From the NCBI RefSeq assembly GCF_000473995.1, contig NC_022571.1:2387416-2451415 (forward strand): a DNA stretch of 64,000 nucleotides, given 5' to 3'. Below the pieces are notes generated by a model. It saw nothing but the letters and a program-made list of their open reading frames with translations, did no database searches and had not been told where the DNA came from. Position 1 is the stretch's first letter. Each line of letters begins with the position of its first letter. This stretch comes from Clostridium saccharobutylicum DSM 13864 (GTDB lineage: Bacteria > Bacillota > Clostridia > Clostridiales > Clostridiaceae). Shown here piece after piece: positions 26,145 to 35,327 of this stretch. Position numbers and translations under genes: made by a program.

Positions 26145-28370
26145 ATGAATGTTTCACAAAACATGGAACTAGAAAACAAGGAGCTTATACTTAGCAAAAA
26201 GTTTTACAAAAAACTAGCTAATGAAAGGGATAAAAGAAAAAGAGAGCTTATATTAAACAAAATGAAAAGTTTTGAAATTATTTTGCTGAAAAGTAAATCA
26301 AAATCAGATATACCAAAAGCTATTTGGATAAGAAGAATAGTTGGAACAAATATATATAAATTTAGAGTTAATAGTGGTGATAGAATTCTATTTCAGTATA
26401 TAGAAGACGAAGATGAAAATAGGATCCTTTTTTTAGATTTTTGTAATCATGATAGTCAAATCCGTACAGCTAAAAATCAAGTGTTGTGTATGTCTACTGT
26501 TGGACTTGAAATTAATGATAAATATGAATATAAAGAAGATGATTTTGATAAAGAAATTGATGAAGAAATTAACAATGATATATATGGAAGACTTGAAACA
26601 CTCAAGCAAAATTCAGTTATTGAAGACGAATATATTTGTGTGTCAATTGATGAAGGAGATATGGAATTTTTAAGTTTTGAACAATATGAATGCATATCAA
26701 ATAGAAATAAGCAATCAGATTTAATATTAGGATGTGCAGGCAGTGGTAAAACTGTTGTTGCAATAAGAAAATTGATTTTAAACAAGGAAGAAAATTTAAA
26801 ATCAATTTATATAACCTGTTCTAATATGATAGTTGATAGGGCGAAAGATATATATTATAGATTTATTGAAAAAGATAATATGACATCTTTTTATACCTTA
26901 AGAAATTTGTGCTTTGAAATTATAGGACTCAAAAATCCAATAATAATTGAATATAAAGATTTTTATGAGTGGTTTTTTAATTATGCTTTAGTAAAGGAAT
27001 ATATAAATAAAGTTGATGTGAAAGAAATTTGGATAGAAATATGCTCTCTTATTAAAGGAACTGCAGGTAAAAAGCAGGATTCTAAAGAATTAGAAGGTAT
27101 TATAAGTGAAGATGAGTATTATAATTCTGAAGAATCTCATCATGACTTAAAGACTAGAAAGATAATATATAGGATAGCAAGAATATATCAATATTGGTTA
27201 AAAAACAATAAATATTATGACGATAATGATTTGGCAATGTTATCTTTAAAAAAAATAACATCAAAATACAAATATGATTATGTGATTTATGATGAAATTC
27301 AAGATTTAACTGAACTACAATTAAATTTTATATATTCGATTGCCAGAAATGTAAATAATATAATGTTGATTGGAGATATAGATCAAAGCATCAATATAAG
27401 TAAATTAAACTTAGATTTCCTAAAAAATATGACCTATGAGAGTAATTCGAAACTTAGTGAAAAATTTATAATTAAAAATTATAGAAATGGATCTGAAACT
27501 ATAAATTGGATTAATGCTTTTAAACAAATTAAATTTAGTAAATTTAAAAGTATGGGAAAAAACTTCGAACAAGAAGAAGAGTATATTAAGGAAGGAACTA
27601 AACCTAAAATAATATATAATGTTAAAAATCAAATTAAAATTCTAAGTAATGTGGATGAGGACGTTAATAGTATAATAATAGTTCCAGATGAAAGCGATAA
27701 AAAAGAATTGGAAGATATGGGTTATACATTAGGAAGAGTATTTTCTGTAGAAGATGTAAGAGGATTAGAATATGATAATATCTATTGTTATAATATTTTA
27801 TCTAAGTTCAATTACATATGGGAAAAGGTATTATCTAATAATTCAAAGTTAGAGGATATATATAGAATATATTTTAATATGGTTTATATAGCTGTAACTA
27901 GAGCAAAAAATAAAGTCGTTTTTATTGAAAAAACTATTCCGGTACTAGATAGTGTACTACAAAAACATTGGGATAAAATTGATTATGAAAGTGAAATAGC
28001 TATGAATACTAATAAAATGAATATTAAACCATGGTATAAAGGTTTCATGTTAGAGACTAAGAATTCAGTACAAGAAAATGAATTCGATGAAGATACAAGT
28101 AAAGTACCAGAAACTGAAAGTTTTAAGGAAAGTGCAGCTGCTGGTATAGGAGGTTTCATTGGAGCTCTAATATCAGGAGGGTTAATTGGAGGAATACTTG
28201 GAATTGAAAAAGTGGATGAATGGAGCCAAGAGGCAGAAAAACTTGAAAGGACGGGAAATTATTATCAGGCAGCTTATGCATATAAAAAAGCTGGAAGACA
28301 AGCTGATGCAAAAAGGTGTGTAAGAGAACATGAAGTAAAGCTAAGTTATGAAGTGAATATACAGAATTAG
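26145..28370 (+). CDS. RelE-fused SF1 (UvrD-like) helicase, putative defence component
   Basis: 741 residues from the ATG preceded by AAGGAG (26130-26135). Residues about 12-105 resemble a RelE/ParE mRNase fold (KKFYKKLANE ... IYKFRVNSGDRILFQYIED). The helicase core follows: Walker A LGCAGSGKTVVAIRKL (about 195-208), motif II YDEIQDLTE (about 382, Ile in place of the usual Ala), motif III MLIGDIDQSI, motif IV KNYRNGSETI, motif V VRGLEYDNIY and motif VI YIAVTRAKNK. The end has a Gly-rich hydrophobic stretch (AAAGIGGFIGALISGGLIGG, about 664-683) and a TPR-like pair of helices. It heads an operon with McrB- and McrC-like genes, so it may unwind or translocate on nucleic acid marked by that complex. 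Toxin activity of the RelE-like part is unproven. Confidence 0.7.
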   Translation: MNVSQNMELENKELILSKKFYKKLANERDKRKRELILNKMKSFEIILLKSKSKSDIPKAIWIRRIVGTNIYKFRVNSGDRILFQYIEDEDENRILFLDFCNHDSQIRTAKNQVLCMSTVGLEINDKYEYKEDDFDKEIDEEINNDIYGRLETLKQNSVIEDEYICVSIDEGDMEFLSFEQYECISNRNKQSDLILGCAGSGKTVVAIRKLILNKEENLKSIYITCSNMIVDRAKDIYYRFIEKDNMTSFYTLRNLCFEIIGLKNPIIIEYKDFYEWFFNYALVKEYINKVDVKEIWIEICSLIKGTAGKKQDSKELEGIISEDEYYNSEESHHDLKTRKIIYRIARIYQYWLKNNKYYDDNDLAMLSLKKITSKYKYDYVIYDEIQDLTELQLNFIYSIARNVNNIMLIGDIDQSINISKLNLDFLKNMTYESNSKLSEKFIIKNYRNGSETINWINAFKQIKFSKFKSMGKNFEQEEEYIKEGTKPKIIYNVKNQIKILSNVDEDVNSIIIVPDESDKKELEDMGYTLGRVFSVEDVRGLEYDNIYCYNILSKFNYIWEKVLSNNSKLEDIYRIYFNMVYIAVTRAKNKVVFIEKTIPVLDSVLQKHWDKIDYESEIAMNTNKMNIKPWYKGFMLETKNSVQENEFDEDTSKVPETESFKESAAAGIGGFIGALISGGLIGGILGIEKVDEWSQEAEKLERTGNYYQAAYAYKKAGRQADAKRCVREHEVKLSYEVNIQN

Positions 28371-28463
28371 TAGGAGTAACTTATATACATAAAAAATAAG
28401 AAGTTCTATAATTACTGTTCATCAAGCAAAAGCAATAATATATGTAATAAAGGAGTAAATCAG

Positions 28464-30608
28464 ATGAAAAATGAAAAAATAAATCTAAATCAAGAAGAAG
28501 CAACTATACTTGAAGCTCAAGTAATTTCTACAGAAAGCGGTTTTAATAAGGAAAACGAAATAATAATTTCAGATGAACTGCGTAATGAAGAAGTAAATTT
28601 AAACAATAATAAAGATATTATGATAACTGAAGTTAATAGTGATGAAATAATTAAAATGAGTAATGAGAATAAGATAGAGTATCTTGAAAAAAATGTTTTT
28701 AAAAGCAAATTTGTTTTAGGAAGATTAAACAAGATTAGAGATGGCAAGAATGGGAAATATACATTTGTAGACTTAGTTTTACCATATGATATAAACACTA
28801 ATTATAAAATTAATGGCACAAATTGGAGAGCATTTTGTGATTTTAACTACGTGCCAAATGATGTCAAACAGACTTTAAACCAAGGAGACTTAATATACTT
28901 TAGGCCGGAGTTAAATAGTATAAATCCACATGATATTATTAGAGTAAATGGAATAACCGTAAAAAAGCTGACAAGCTATAAAGAATTTTTAAAAAAGGAA
29001 AATATAGAACTTAAAGATGTAAAAATAGGTGGACTAGTTGCATTGGAAAGAGAAGAAGATATTAGAGTATGGGCAACAGAAGAATTTTATAGAAATTTTG
29101 GTCAATTACATGATGACTTATTAGCGAATGTAGAAGAAGAGCAGAAAAAAATAGAGAGTATTATGAAAGAGAAAGAAAAATTATACAAATCAATTCAAGA
29201 TGAAAGAGATAAAGCTGATAAAAAGAAAAAGGATTTAGAAAAAGAGCTAGAAAGAAATAAAAAGAAGGCAGATCAAGAAATAAAAAATAAAGAGGATATG
29301 CTAAACAAGAAAAAAAAGGAAATAGAAAATTTAGTGAGAAAACTTGAATATTTTGGGTTTAAGGGTTTCAAAGATAATGAAGAACAAGAGAGTTTACTAA
29401 AAGATAATTTATTAGATAGCACATTTAATGAATTATTCGATTATATAAAAAATTATTTAAAATACAATAAAAAATTAATATATAGTGATGATACAATAAG
29501 AAGATTTTTAGTTGCTTTACAATCTAATGAGTTAGTAATTTTATCAGGGCCATCAGGAACAGGAAAATCAAGTATAGTTACAGCAGTTGCTGAAGCTATT
29601 GGTGGTGTAGCTAAAATAATACCAGTTAAACCAAGTTGGACTGAATCAGAAGATTTGATTGGCTTCTATAATCCAATAGAGAAAAGTTATGTATCAACAC
29701 CTTTTCTAGATGCACTTGTTGAAGCAAAAAAGAATGAAAATAAAGATAAACTTTATCTTATTTGTTTAGATGAAATGAATTTATCTCATGTAGAATATTA
29801 CTTTGCAGAATTTTTGAGCAAGCTTGAAGTTAATAAGGAGAATCCATCAATTGAATTATATAGTAAGGAAATTTTAGATGAAGTGTGTGAAAGTATAGAG
29901 GATACAATTCAATTAATGAGTGGCGAATCAGTTGAGATTTCAATAGATTCAATTAAAAAATGGTGTGCCGATAATTCAAAAGAATATACAGAATTAATAA
30001 TAGAGTTAAAGAAAAAGATAAGATTTATTGAAAAATATCCTGCAATATTTGATATTCCTAATAATGTAAGATTTGTAGGAACTATGAATATTGATCAAAC
30101 TACAAAATTAATTAGTCCAAAGGTCATAGATAGAAGTTTTATAATAGAGTTATTAAAGTTTAGAGCTAAAGTAGATGATATAAAAGGAGAAAAAGTAGAA
30201 AGCAAATTTATACCAGCGGATATTTTAAAATTAAATAATAAAGAAGAGTTGTCTAAACAGTCCAAAGAAATAATAAAAGAATTAGATTTAACCAATCAAG
30301 TTTTAGAATTATTAGATTGCGATTATAACAGTAGAACATATAGTCATATTAGTAAATATCTTTGTAATTTAGAACAATGGGAAATAAAATTTGATAAGAA
30401 TGAAGTGCTAAGCGATTTAATTGCAATGAAGATTTTACCTAGAATGAATATTTCAATTAAGAATAAGGCTGATGAAAAATATAAAAAATGGATTGAATTT
30501 AAAACTGAAGGTTATAAAAAATATTCTGATGATGTTAAATTTAAGATAAGTAAAATGGATAAAGGTTTGGAAGAAGACAATATTTTGAGTTTTTGGGGTG
30601 TATATTAA
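28464..30608 (+). CDS. McrB-type AAA+ GTPase with OB-like and coiled-coil domains
   Basis: 714 residues. Residues 1-70 are acidic and disordered. Residues about 80-170 form a beta-rich, OB/cold-shock-like domain (FVLGRLNKIRDGKNGKYTFV, GDLIYFRPELNS, VNGITVKKL). Residues about 205-295 are a long Lys/Glu coiled coil. The AAA+ core has Walker A LSGPSGTGKSS (360-370), Walker B LICLDEMNLSHVEYYFAEFL (432-451) and the McrB signature GTMNIDQTT (539-547), so GTP use is likely as in McrB. Known McrB reads methylated DNA through its N-terminus; here an OB-like fold would instead sense nucleic acid, perhaps RNA. ATG after AAAGGAG. The nuclease gene follows after 69 bases; coiled coil plus McrB recalls CoCoNuT systems. 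Confidence 0.8.
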   Translation: MKNEKINLNQEEATILEAQVISTESGFNKENEIIISDELRNEEVNLNNNKDIMITEVNSDEIIKMSNENKIEYLEKNVFKSKFVLGRLNKIRDGKNGKYTFVDLVLPYDINTNYKINGTNWRAFCDFNYVPNDVKQTLNQGDLIYFRPELNSINPHDIIRVNGITVKKLTSYKEFLKKENIELKDVKIGGLVALEREEDIRVWATEEFYRNFGQLHDDLLANVEEEQKKIESIMKEKEKLYKSIQDERDKADKKKKDLEKELERNKKKADQEIKNKEDMLNKKKKEIENLVRKLEYFGFKGFKDNEEQESLLKDNLLDSTFNELFDYIKNYLKYNKKLIYSDDTIRRFLVALQSNELVILSGPSGTGKSSIVTAVAEAIGGVAKIIPVKPSWTESEDLIGFYNPIEKSYVSTPFLDALVEAKKNENKDKLYLICLDEMNLSHVEYYFAEFLSKLEVNKENPSIELYSKEILDEVCESIEDTIQLMSGESVEISIDSIKKWCADNSKEYTELIIELKKKIRFIEKYPAIFDIPNNVRFVGTMNIDQTTKLISPKVIDRSFIIELLKFRAKVDDIKGEKVESKFIPADILKLNNKEELSKQSKEIIKELDLTNQVLELLDCDYNSRTYSHISKYLCNLEQWEIKFDKNEVLSDLIAMKILPRMNISIKNKADEKYKKWIEFKTEGYKKYSDDVKFKISKMDKGLEEDNILSFWGVY

Positions 30609-30677
30609 TTTACCAGAGCAATTTATTTTATATTGAAATTCTAAAACAATATAAATATTGAAAGTAAGGTGATACTT

Positions 30678-32915
30678 ATGGAGATTAAACTAGTTTTATT
30701 AGATATTAATAATGGTAAATTTGAGATATACAAAGAAATTAATGAGTACTGTGAGAATAATTTATGCATTACTCAATATGAGAAAAATAAGAGAAATAAT
30801 AATTTTTTACACTTGGGTGTAAAGTTAATTGATGTTTATAATCCTAAGGATTATATTGTAAGCATTGGAAATGAGAATTATAATAACTTGAAATTTAATA
30901 ATGATGTAGAATGTTTTTATCAAGAAACTATTGGAGAGGATGCTGACCAAATAGGCATAAGTAAAGCAGGATTTTTCAAAGTAGAGATACGCAACAGTGA
31001 AAGAAAAATAGTATATACATCTGAGCAAATACTCGTAAAACCATCAATAATATCAGTAGAAATGTATAAACAAATGGTGGATATGTTATTAAATATAAAT
31101 AAAGATTTGGTTATGCAAGACTTTTCCAATATATATTTAAATATTGAGGGGAAAAAAGAAGATTTATCGGAAACAGTATTGAATTTTTTAAACAATATTG
31201 AAAATTTAATATATAACATAAATAAAAATCCTTATGTCGAATTAGTAAAAGAGGATGCAAAGGTTAGCTATAAAAAAATTAAGAAGATTTCTAGTAAAGT
31301 AATCATAGAAAAAGAATTGTATCCTTTTAAAAATAAATTTATGTCAGAGGTGGCAAGGGAAAGTAAGGACACTTATGAAAACAGAATGATTTGTTCTGCT
31401 CTTTTAGATATCAAGAATTTGATCGAAACTAATCTAAACATGAACTTAAATTATATTAATAAAATAAATAAAGATATAAAAATAACAACAGCACAAATAA
31501 ATAGCATGTGTAATACGCCAATAGCTACACAAAAAATGTCAGCAAGTAATGCAGAGGAAAGAGCAATATTAAATTTGGGAAGAAATAATTCCAGTGATAG
31601 ATTACCCTTGCCTATGAGACCGCATGGCAACTTGGAATATTTTAATGATTTAGAAAGAAAGTTAGAAAGGTTGAATAATACTATTAAGTTGTTGAAAGAT
31701 TGCAAAGCTAATTGGACAAGCAGCAATAATAAAATAGATGCATACTTAAAACTTGAGATTTTTAAAGAATTAAAAATGACACAAAAAAGAAGAGAAAAAT
31801 GGAGAACAACACAAGTGTTTTTACATGATTTAACATACGGAAAATTATATCGTAAGCTAAAAAACTTTTGTGAAGATAGTAACTATAACTTATCAGATCT
31901 AGAGGAAGAACAATTGAATATAAAAGAAGTTTATGATGTTTTTGAAATTTGGTTATTCTTCTATATGGCTAAAATATTAATTCAAGAACAAGGATGGAAG
32001 ATTGAAGATAATAGAAACATAATTAAAAATGTAAATAAATACTTGATTAAAAATAAAACATTATATGGATTTTCAATAGAATTTATTCATAAACTTGCAC
32101 ACAGACAGGTAAATACTATTGAAGAAAATAGAGTTAATATGAAATTAGTTTATAATAAAACAATAAAGCTAGAAACAGGTAACTTAAGGCCAGATTTTAC
32201 ATTTATATTTAATTGTAGAAATGTAGAAAAAAGATTTTACCTAGATGCTAAATATCATAATTATACAAATAATAAACATGCTTTCTTGGATGATATAAAA
32301 AATGTAGCAATTGAAAAATATTATTTAAAATTATTAAATACAGAAGATAGAGCAGTGGGGTCTTTTATTGTTCATTGTAATAATAATTTTGAGAATTTTG
32401 GAGGGAAAGCTTCAAAAAAGAATATCAATACTAGTCCTATGCATAGATGTGGGAGTTTTTCATTAATACCTGATAATTCAATTAATTTTATTACATGGAT
32501 AAGTTTAATAATGGAATGGTTTTATGATGAATATAATGTTTGTTGGAATTGTGGAAATACAAAACCCGAAGAAAAACAACTTTCAACATTTGGAGGTAAA
32601 ATAAAGTATCATTATACTTGTTATGATTGTGGTAGTTTTTGGGTTAAAAATCATTGCGGAACATGTGATTGTAATAAAATAATTAAGCATGATTTACCAC
32701 AAAAACAATATCATATTCAAACAAATGAAAAATGGATGATGGAATGTCCAAAGTGTGGAGAATCAGGAGGTACTAAGCCTAAAATAACATATATGGAGAA
32801 ACGAGTAGAAGAAAAATGCCCTAGATGTCATGGTAGAGGTCGTATACCACAATATAAACACACAGAACGTGGGAGATGTTTTTTATGTGATGGCGCAGGA
32901 TATATTTATAGTTAG
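30678..32915 (+). CDS. DUF2357/McrC-like PD-(D/E)XK nuclease with zinc-finger tail
   Basis: 745 residues from the ATG at 30678, preceded by AAGGTGAT; a GTG at 30669 would add three residues. The N-terminal 300 residues resemble DUF2357 (RESKDTYENRMICSALLDI), followed by a coiled coil (about 320-345). The nuclease core has LRPDFTFIFN (Asp506) and KRFYLDAKYH (Asp523, Lys525), the PD...DxK of McrC-type nucleases. From about residue 620 there is a cysteine array: CWNC, CYDC, CGTCDC, then CPKCGESG, CPRCHGRG and CFLCDGAG, the last three being DnaJ-type CXXCXGXG zinc fingers. Such a tail is unusual for McrC and may bind nucleic acid or partner protein. It is the last gene of the operon and is followed by a family A repeat. 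Confidence 0.75.
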   Translation: MEIKLVLLDINNGKFEIYKEINEYCENNLCITQYEKNKRNNNFLHLGVKLIDVYNPKDYIVSIGNENYNNLKFNNDVECFYQETIGEDADQIGISKAGFFKVEIRNSERKIVYTSEQILVKPSIISVEMYKQMVDMLLNINKDLVMQDFSNIYLNIEGKKEDLSETVLNFLNNIENLIYNINKNPYVELVKEDAKVSYKKIKKISSKVIIEKELYPFKNKFMSEVARESKDTYENRMICSALLDIKNLIETNLNMNLNYINKINKDIKITTAQINSMCNTPIATQKMSASNAEERAILNLGRNNSSDRLPLPMRPHGNLEYFNDLERKLERLNNTIKLLKDCKANWTSSNNKIDAYLKLEIFKELKMTQKRREKWRTTQVFLHDLTYGKLYRKLKNFCEDSNYNLSDLEEEQLNIKEVYDVFEIWLFFYMAKILIQEQGWKIEDNRNIIKNVNKYLIKNKTLYGFSIEFIHKLAHRQVNTIEENRVNMKLVYNKTIKLETGNLRPDFTFIFNCRNVEKRFYLDAKYHNYTNNKHAFLDDIKNVAIEKYYLKLLNTEDRAVGSFIVHCNNNFENFGGKASKKNINTSPMHRCGSFSLIPDNSINFITWISLIMEWFYDEYNVCWNCGNTKPEEKQLSTFGGKIKYHYTCYDCGSFWVKNHCGTCDCNKIIKHDLPQKQYHIQTNEKWMMECPKCGESGGTKPKITYMEKRVEEKCPRCHGRGRIPQYKHTERGRCFLCDGAGYIYS

Positions 32916-32919
32916 AATA

Positions 32920-33156
32920 TATATTCATGTCTGTAAAACTTAAGGTTATATTTATAATTAGGTTGTAATCATTTCTTCAGTAAAAGTCATCCTATTTTTG
33001 CTTGTCCTCACTTGCTTGAGGAGTATGCAAAAATGGGATAGCCTTTGCTGAGAGAAATCCACAGCCTAATTATATAGAAACCTAGAAAAAGAATACAGCT
33101 TCTTTCGGTAAGTTACCACATAGGTCTAAATCCAAAGTTGTTCATCTATATATTTT
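32920..33156. repeat. MITE-like palindromic repeat, family A, copy 1
   Basis: Nested hairpin: ATAATTAGG (32955-) with CCTAATTAT near 33065, CAGTAAAAG with CTTTGCTG, and a TGCTTGTCCTC/GAGGAGTATGCA core. The right end CTTTCGGTAAGTTACCACAT, then TCCAAAGTTGTTCATCTATA, matches the ends of the other family A copies. The left end is degraded. Confidence 0.65.
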
Positions 33157-33165
33157 GAAAATAAA

Positions 33166-33531
33166 TTAGTATTTATAATCATCAACATCAACTTTATCTA
33201 ATTTTTGATAAGGCGCAAGTGTTGAGGCTATTTTTATAGGAGCATTATAATTGTTTATACAATAGTGAACTTCACCAGGTTCTATATGGATAAATTGCCC
33301 CTTTGTCATATGATTTACTTTACCATCGACAACAATGTCAATTTCTCCATCTATAATATAGAAATTTTCTTCCATAATATTGTGATAATGAGCTTTAAAA
33401 TCTTGTCCTGGTTGAAATTGCACTAATGCAAAATTCATACGAGGACCTTTCATTAGATATTTTGGACCATTGTCACCAAAACGATAATCTTTATCTTTTT
33501 CATCGATAATATACATAATTAATTCCTCCAA
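33166..33531 (-). CDS. Cupin-domain protein of the lsr (AI-2) locus
   Basis: 121 residues, one small beta-barrel. Cupin motif 1 is FKAHYHNIMEENFYIIDGEI with the usual two His and Glu ligands, motif 2 is IHIEPGEVHYCINN, so a divalent metal site is likely. It lies 25 bases after lsrK on the same strand. LsrG, which isomerises phospho-AI-2 in E. coli, is missing from this locus, and the cupin could take its place; this is inference. ATG with GGAGGAATT upstream. Confidence 0.6.
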   Translation of the reverse strand: MEELIMYIIDEKDKDYRFGDNGPKYLMKGPRMNFALVQFQPGQDFKAHYHNIMEENFYIIDGEIDIVVDGKVNHMTKGQFIHIEPGEVHYCINNYNAPIKIASTLAPYQKLDKVDVDDYKY

Positions 33532-33556
33532 TTATTTTAAATTTTTATTATAAATT

Positions 33557-35119
33557 CTAAAGGCCAGGTGCAATCCACATATTTTTTGCGATTTTCTTGT
33601 TACAAAATTCTAATTGTGCAGCATATACCTTTCTCCATTTATTGTAAAGATTTTCATATAGACCATGATTTTTCTCATTAGGCTGATAAGTTTTATCCCA
33701 AGATACCAATTCATTAGCTGTTTTTGATATATCAGTATAAATTCCTGCACCATAACCAGCCAGAATTGCAGCACCGAGACCAGTTGCTTCTTTTACTACT
33801 GGAACACGAATTGTCAAACCTGTAACATCAGATAAAATCTGGCACCATAACGAACTCTTAGAAGCACCACCTGCAAATACAATGCTTTCTGGCATATTGC
33901 CAGTAAATTCTTTTACTGTATCAATGTTACCTTTGGTAATCATAGCTGCATTTTCCAGTATTGCGCGATAGAAGGTGTAGCGGTTAAATTTCTTAGAATC
34001 CAGTTCAAAATTTGTGAAAGTAGGAGCAGCATGTTTCCATGAAATAAAATTCATTACATCAGAAAAAGCACACATCATGTCATAGCTTCCAGCGGGAATT
34101 TCTGCAGCTTTCTCATTCATGAGATCATAAACATCTCTACCTGTTTTTTCAGCTTCCTGTTTTTCAAGCTGGCAGAAACTATCTCGATACCAGCGCATAA
34201 CAAGTCCAGGTTTGAATGCTAGTGCTTCATATTGCCATATACCTGGTACAGCATGACAGTTTACACGAACACGACAATCTGAATCAGTTTTAACAGTATC
34301 TGTATTAAGTTCATATTGCCAGAAACTTCCTCCAAAAACAGCACCTTCATTTGGGTTTACAACTCCTACACCAATGCAACCAAGCTGTGCATCACCTCCG
34401 CCAACTACAACAGTAGTACCTTCAGCAAGACCAGTATCTTCAGCACCTTTTGAATTTACTTTGCCAATTATTGAACCACATTCTGCAATTGGTGGAAAGA
34501 TATTATCTTTAAGACCGCATTTTTTCATAATGGAAGGATTCCATGTACGCTTCTTAAGATTAATGATACCAGTGGTTGAGCCATTGCTTGGTTCAACGGC
34601 AAGCTTTCCTGTCATTTTATAAATCAGCCAGTCATTAAACATGCTTACCAAGAAAACCCTTTCATAAACATCAGGCATTTTATTCTTTACCCATAGAATT
34701 CGTGGAATAGCATCGAGAGCAAAAGTTTGTCCAGATTCAAGATATACTTCTTTTTCTAGTTCTGGATCCATTCTAATTAGTTCTTCAACCTCATCATTAG
34801 CACGGGCATCTACATTAGCACATGCCCATATTTCTTTTCCATCTTTATCATACAGTACAATTCCTTCACGCATACAAGTTGTGGATACAGCAGCAATCTC
34901 TTTCGGATCTATTTTCGTTTCATCTATAACTCCACGGATGCAGCTACATGCTAAATTCCAATTATGAGTCCAATCAAAGTCCATACTTCCTGGCCATCTT
35001 GGATCTTCATTATGTGTCCATTCCTTGTGCACACAACCAACCTGATTACCTTTTAAATCGAATAAAAGAGCACGTACGCTGCCTGTACCAGCATCAACGG
35101 CCATTAAATATTTTTTCAT
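33557..35119 (-). CDS. lsrK: Autoinducer-2 kinase LsrK
   Basis: Phosphorylates imported AI-2 (DPD) in the cytoplasm, trapping it and making the inducer of LsrR. 520 residues, FGGY sugar-kinase fold: N-domain AVDAGTGSVRALLFDLKGN and AVSTTCMREGIVLYD; C-domain GGGDAQLGCIGVG and VFAGGASKSSLWCQILSDV with the ATP-binding GGA motif. Length and motifs fit E. coli LsrK closely. It starts at ATG 35119 behind AAGGGGTGGG and is divergent from the import genes, being followed by the cupin. Confidence 0.9.
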   Translation of the reverse strand: MKKYLMAVDAGTGSVRALLFDLKGNQVGCVHKEWTHNEDPRWPGSMDFDWTHNWNLACSCIRGVIDETKIDPKEIAAVSTTCMREGIVLYDKDGKEIWACANVDARANDEVEELIRMDPELEKEVYLESGQTFALDAIPRILWVKNKMPDVYERVFLVSMFNDWLIYKMTGKLAVEPSNGSTTGIINLKKRTWNPSIMKKCGLKDNIFPPIAECGSIIGKVNSKGAEDTGLAEGTTVVVGGGDAQLGCIGVGVVNPNEGAVFGGSFWQYELNTDTVKTDSDCRVRVNCHAVPGIWQYEALAFKPGLVMRWYRDSFCQLEKQEAEKTGRDVYDLMNEKAAEIPAGSYDMMCAFSDVMNFISWKHAAPTFTNFELDSKKFNRYTFYRAILENAAMITKGNIDTVKEFTGNMPESIVFAGGASKSSLWCQILSDVTGLTIRVPVVKEATGLGAAILAGYGAGIYTDISKTANELVSWDKTYQPNEKNHGLYENLYNKWRKVYAAQLEFCNKKIAKNMWIAPGL

Positions 35120-35158
35120 ATAAATCCCACCCCTTTATAATAAATAAAATATTGACAA

Positions 35159-35287
35159 AGCACATTCAAAAAAATAACAAATCCATCTGCCAAGTCTGTT
35201 TTGGCATTATGCTGCGTCAGTTGATTCCTCTAATAACCCGCTATGAGACAAATCAACTTCCTTGCCTGATTATTTTTTTAGTGTGCT
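35159..35287. repeat. MITE-like palindromic repeat, family B, copy 1
   Basis: Inverted ends AGCACATTCAAAAAAATAAC and TTATTTTTTTAGTGTGCT (reverse complement of the left end with small changes) enclose an inner hairpin AGTTGATT / AATCAACT around TCATAGCGGG-type sequence. It lies between lsrK and lsrR. Confidence 0.75.
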
Positions 35288-35327
35288 AGCTGTAGTGAAA
35301 AAATGAAATTGAATATTTAAATAAAAT

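Noticed and set aside
34374..34622. Plus-strand reading frame inside lsrK
   Set aside because: Shadow of the lsrK coding sequence; no ribosome site or recognisable domain.
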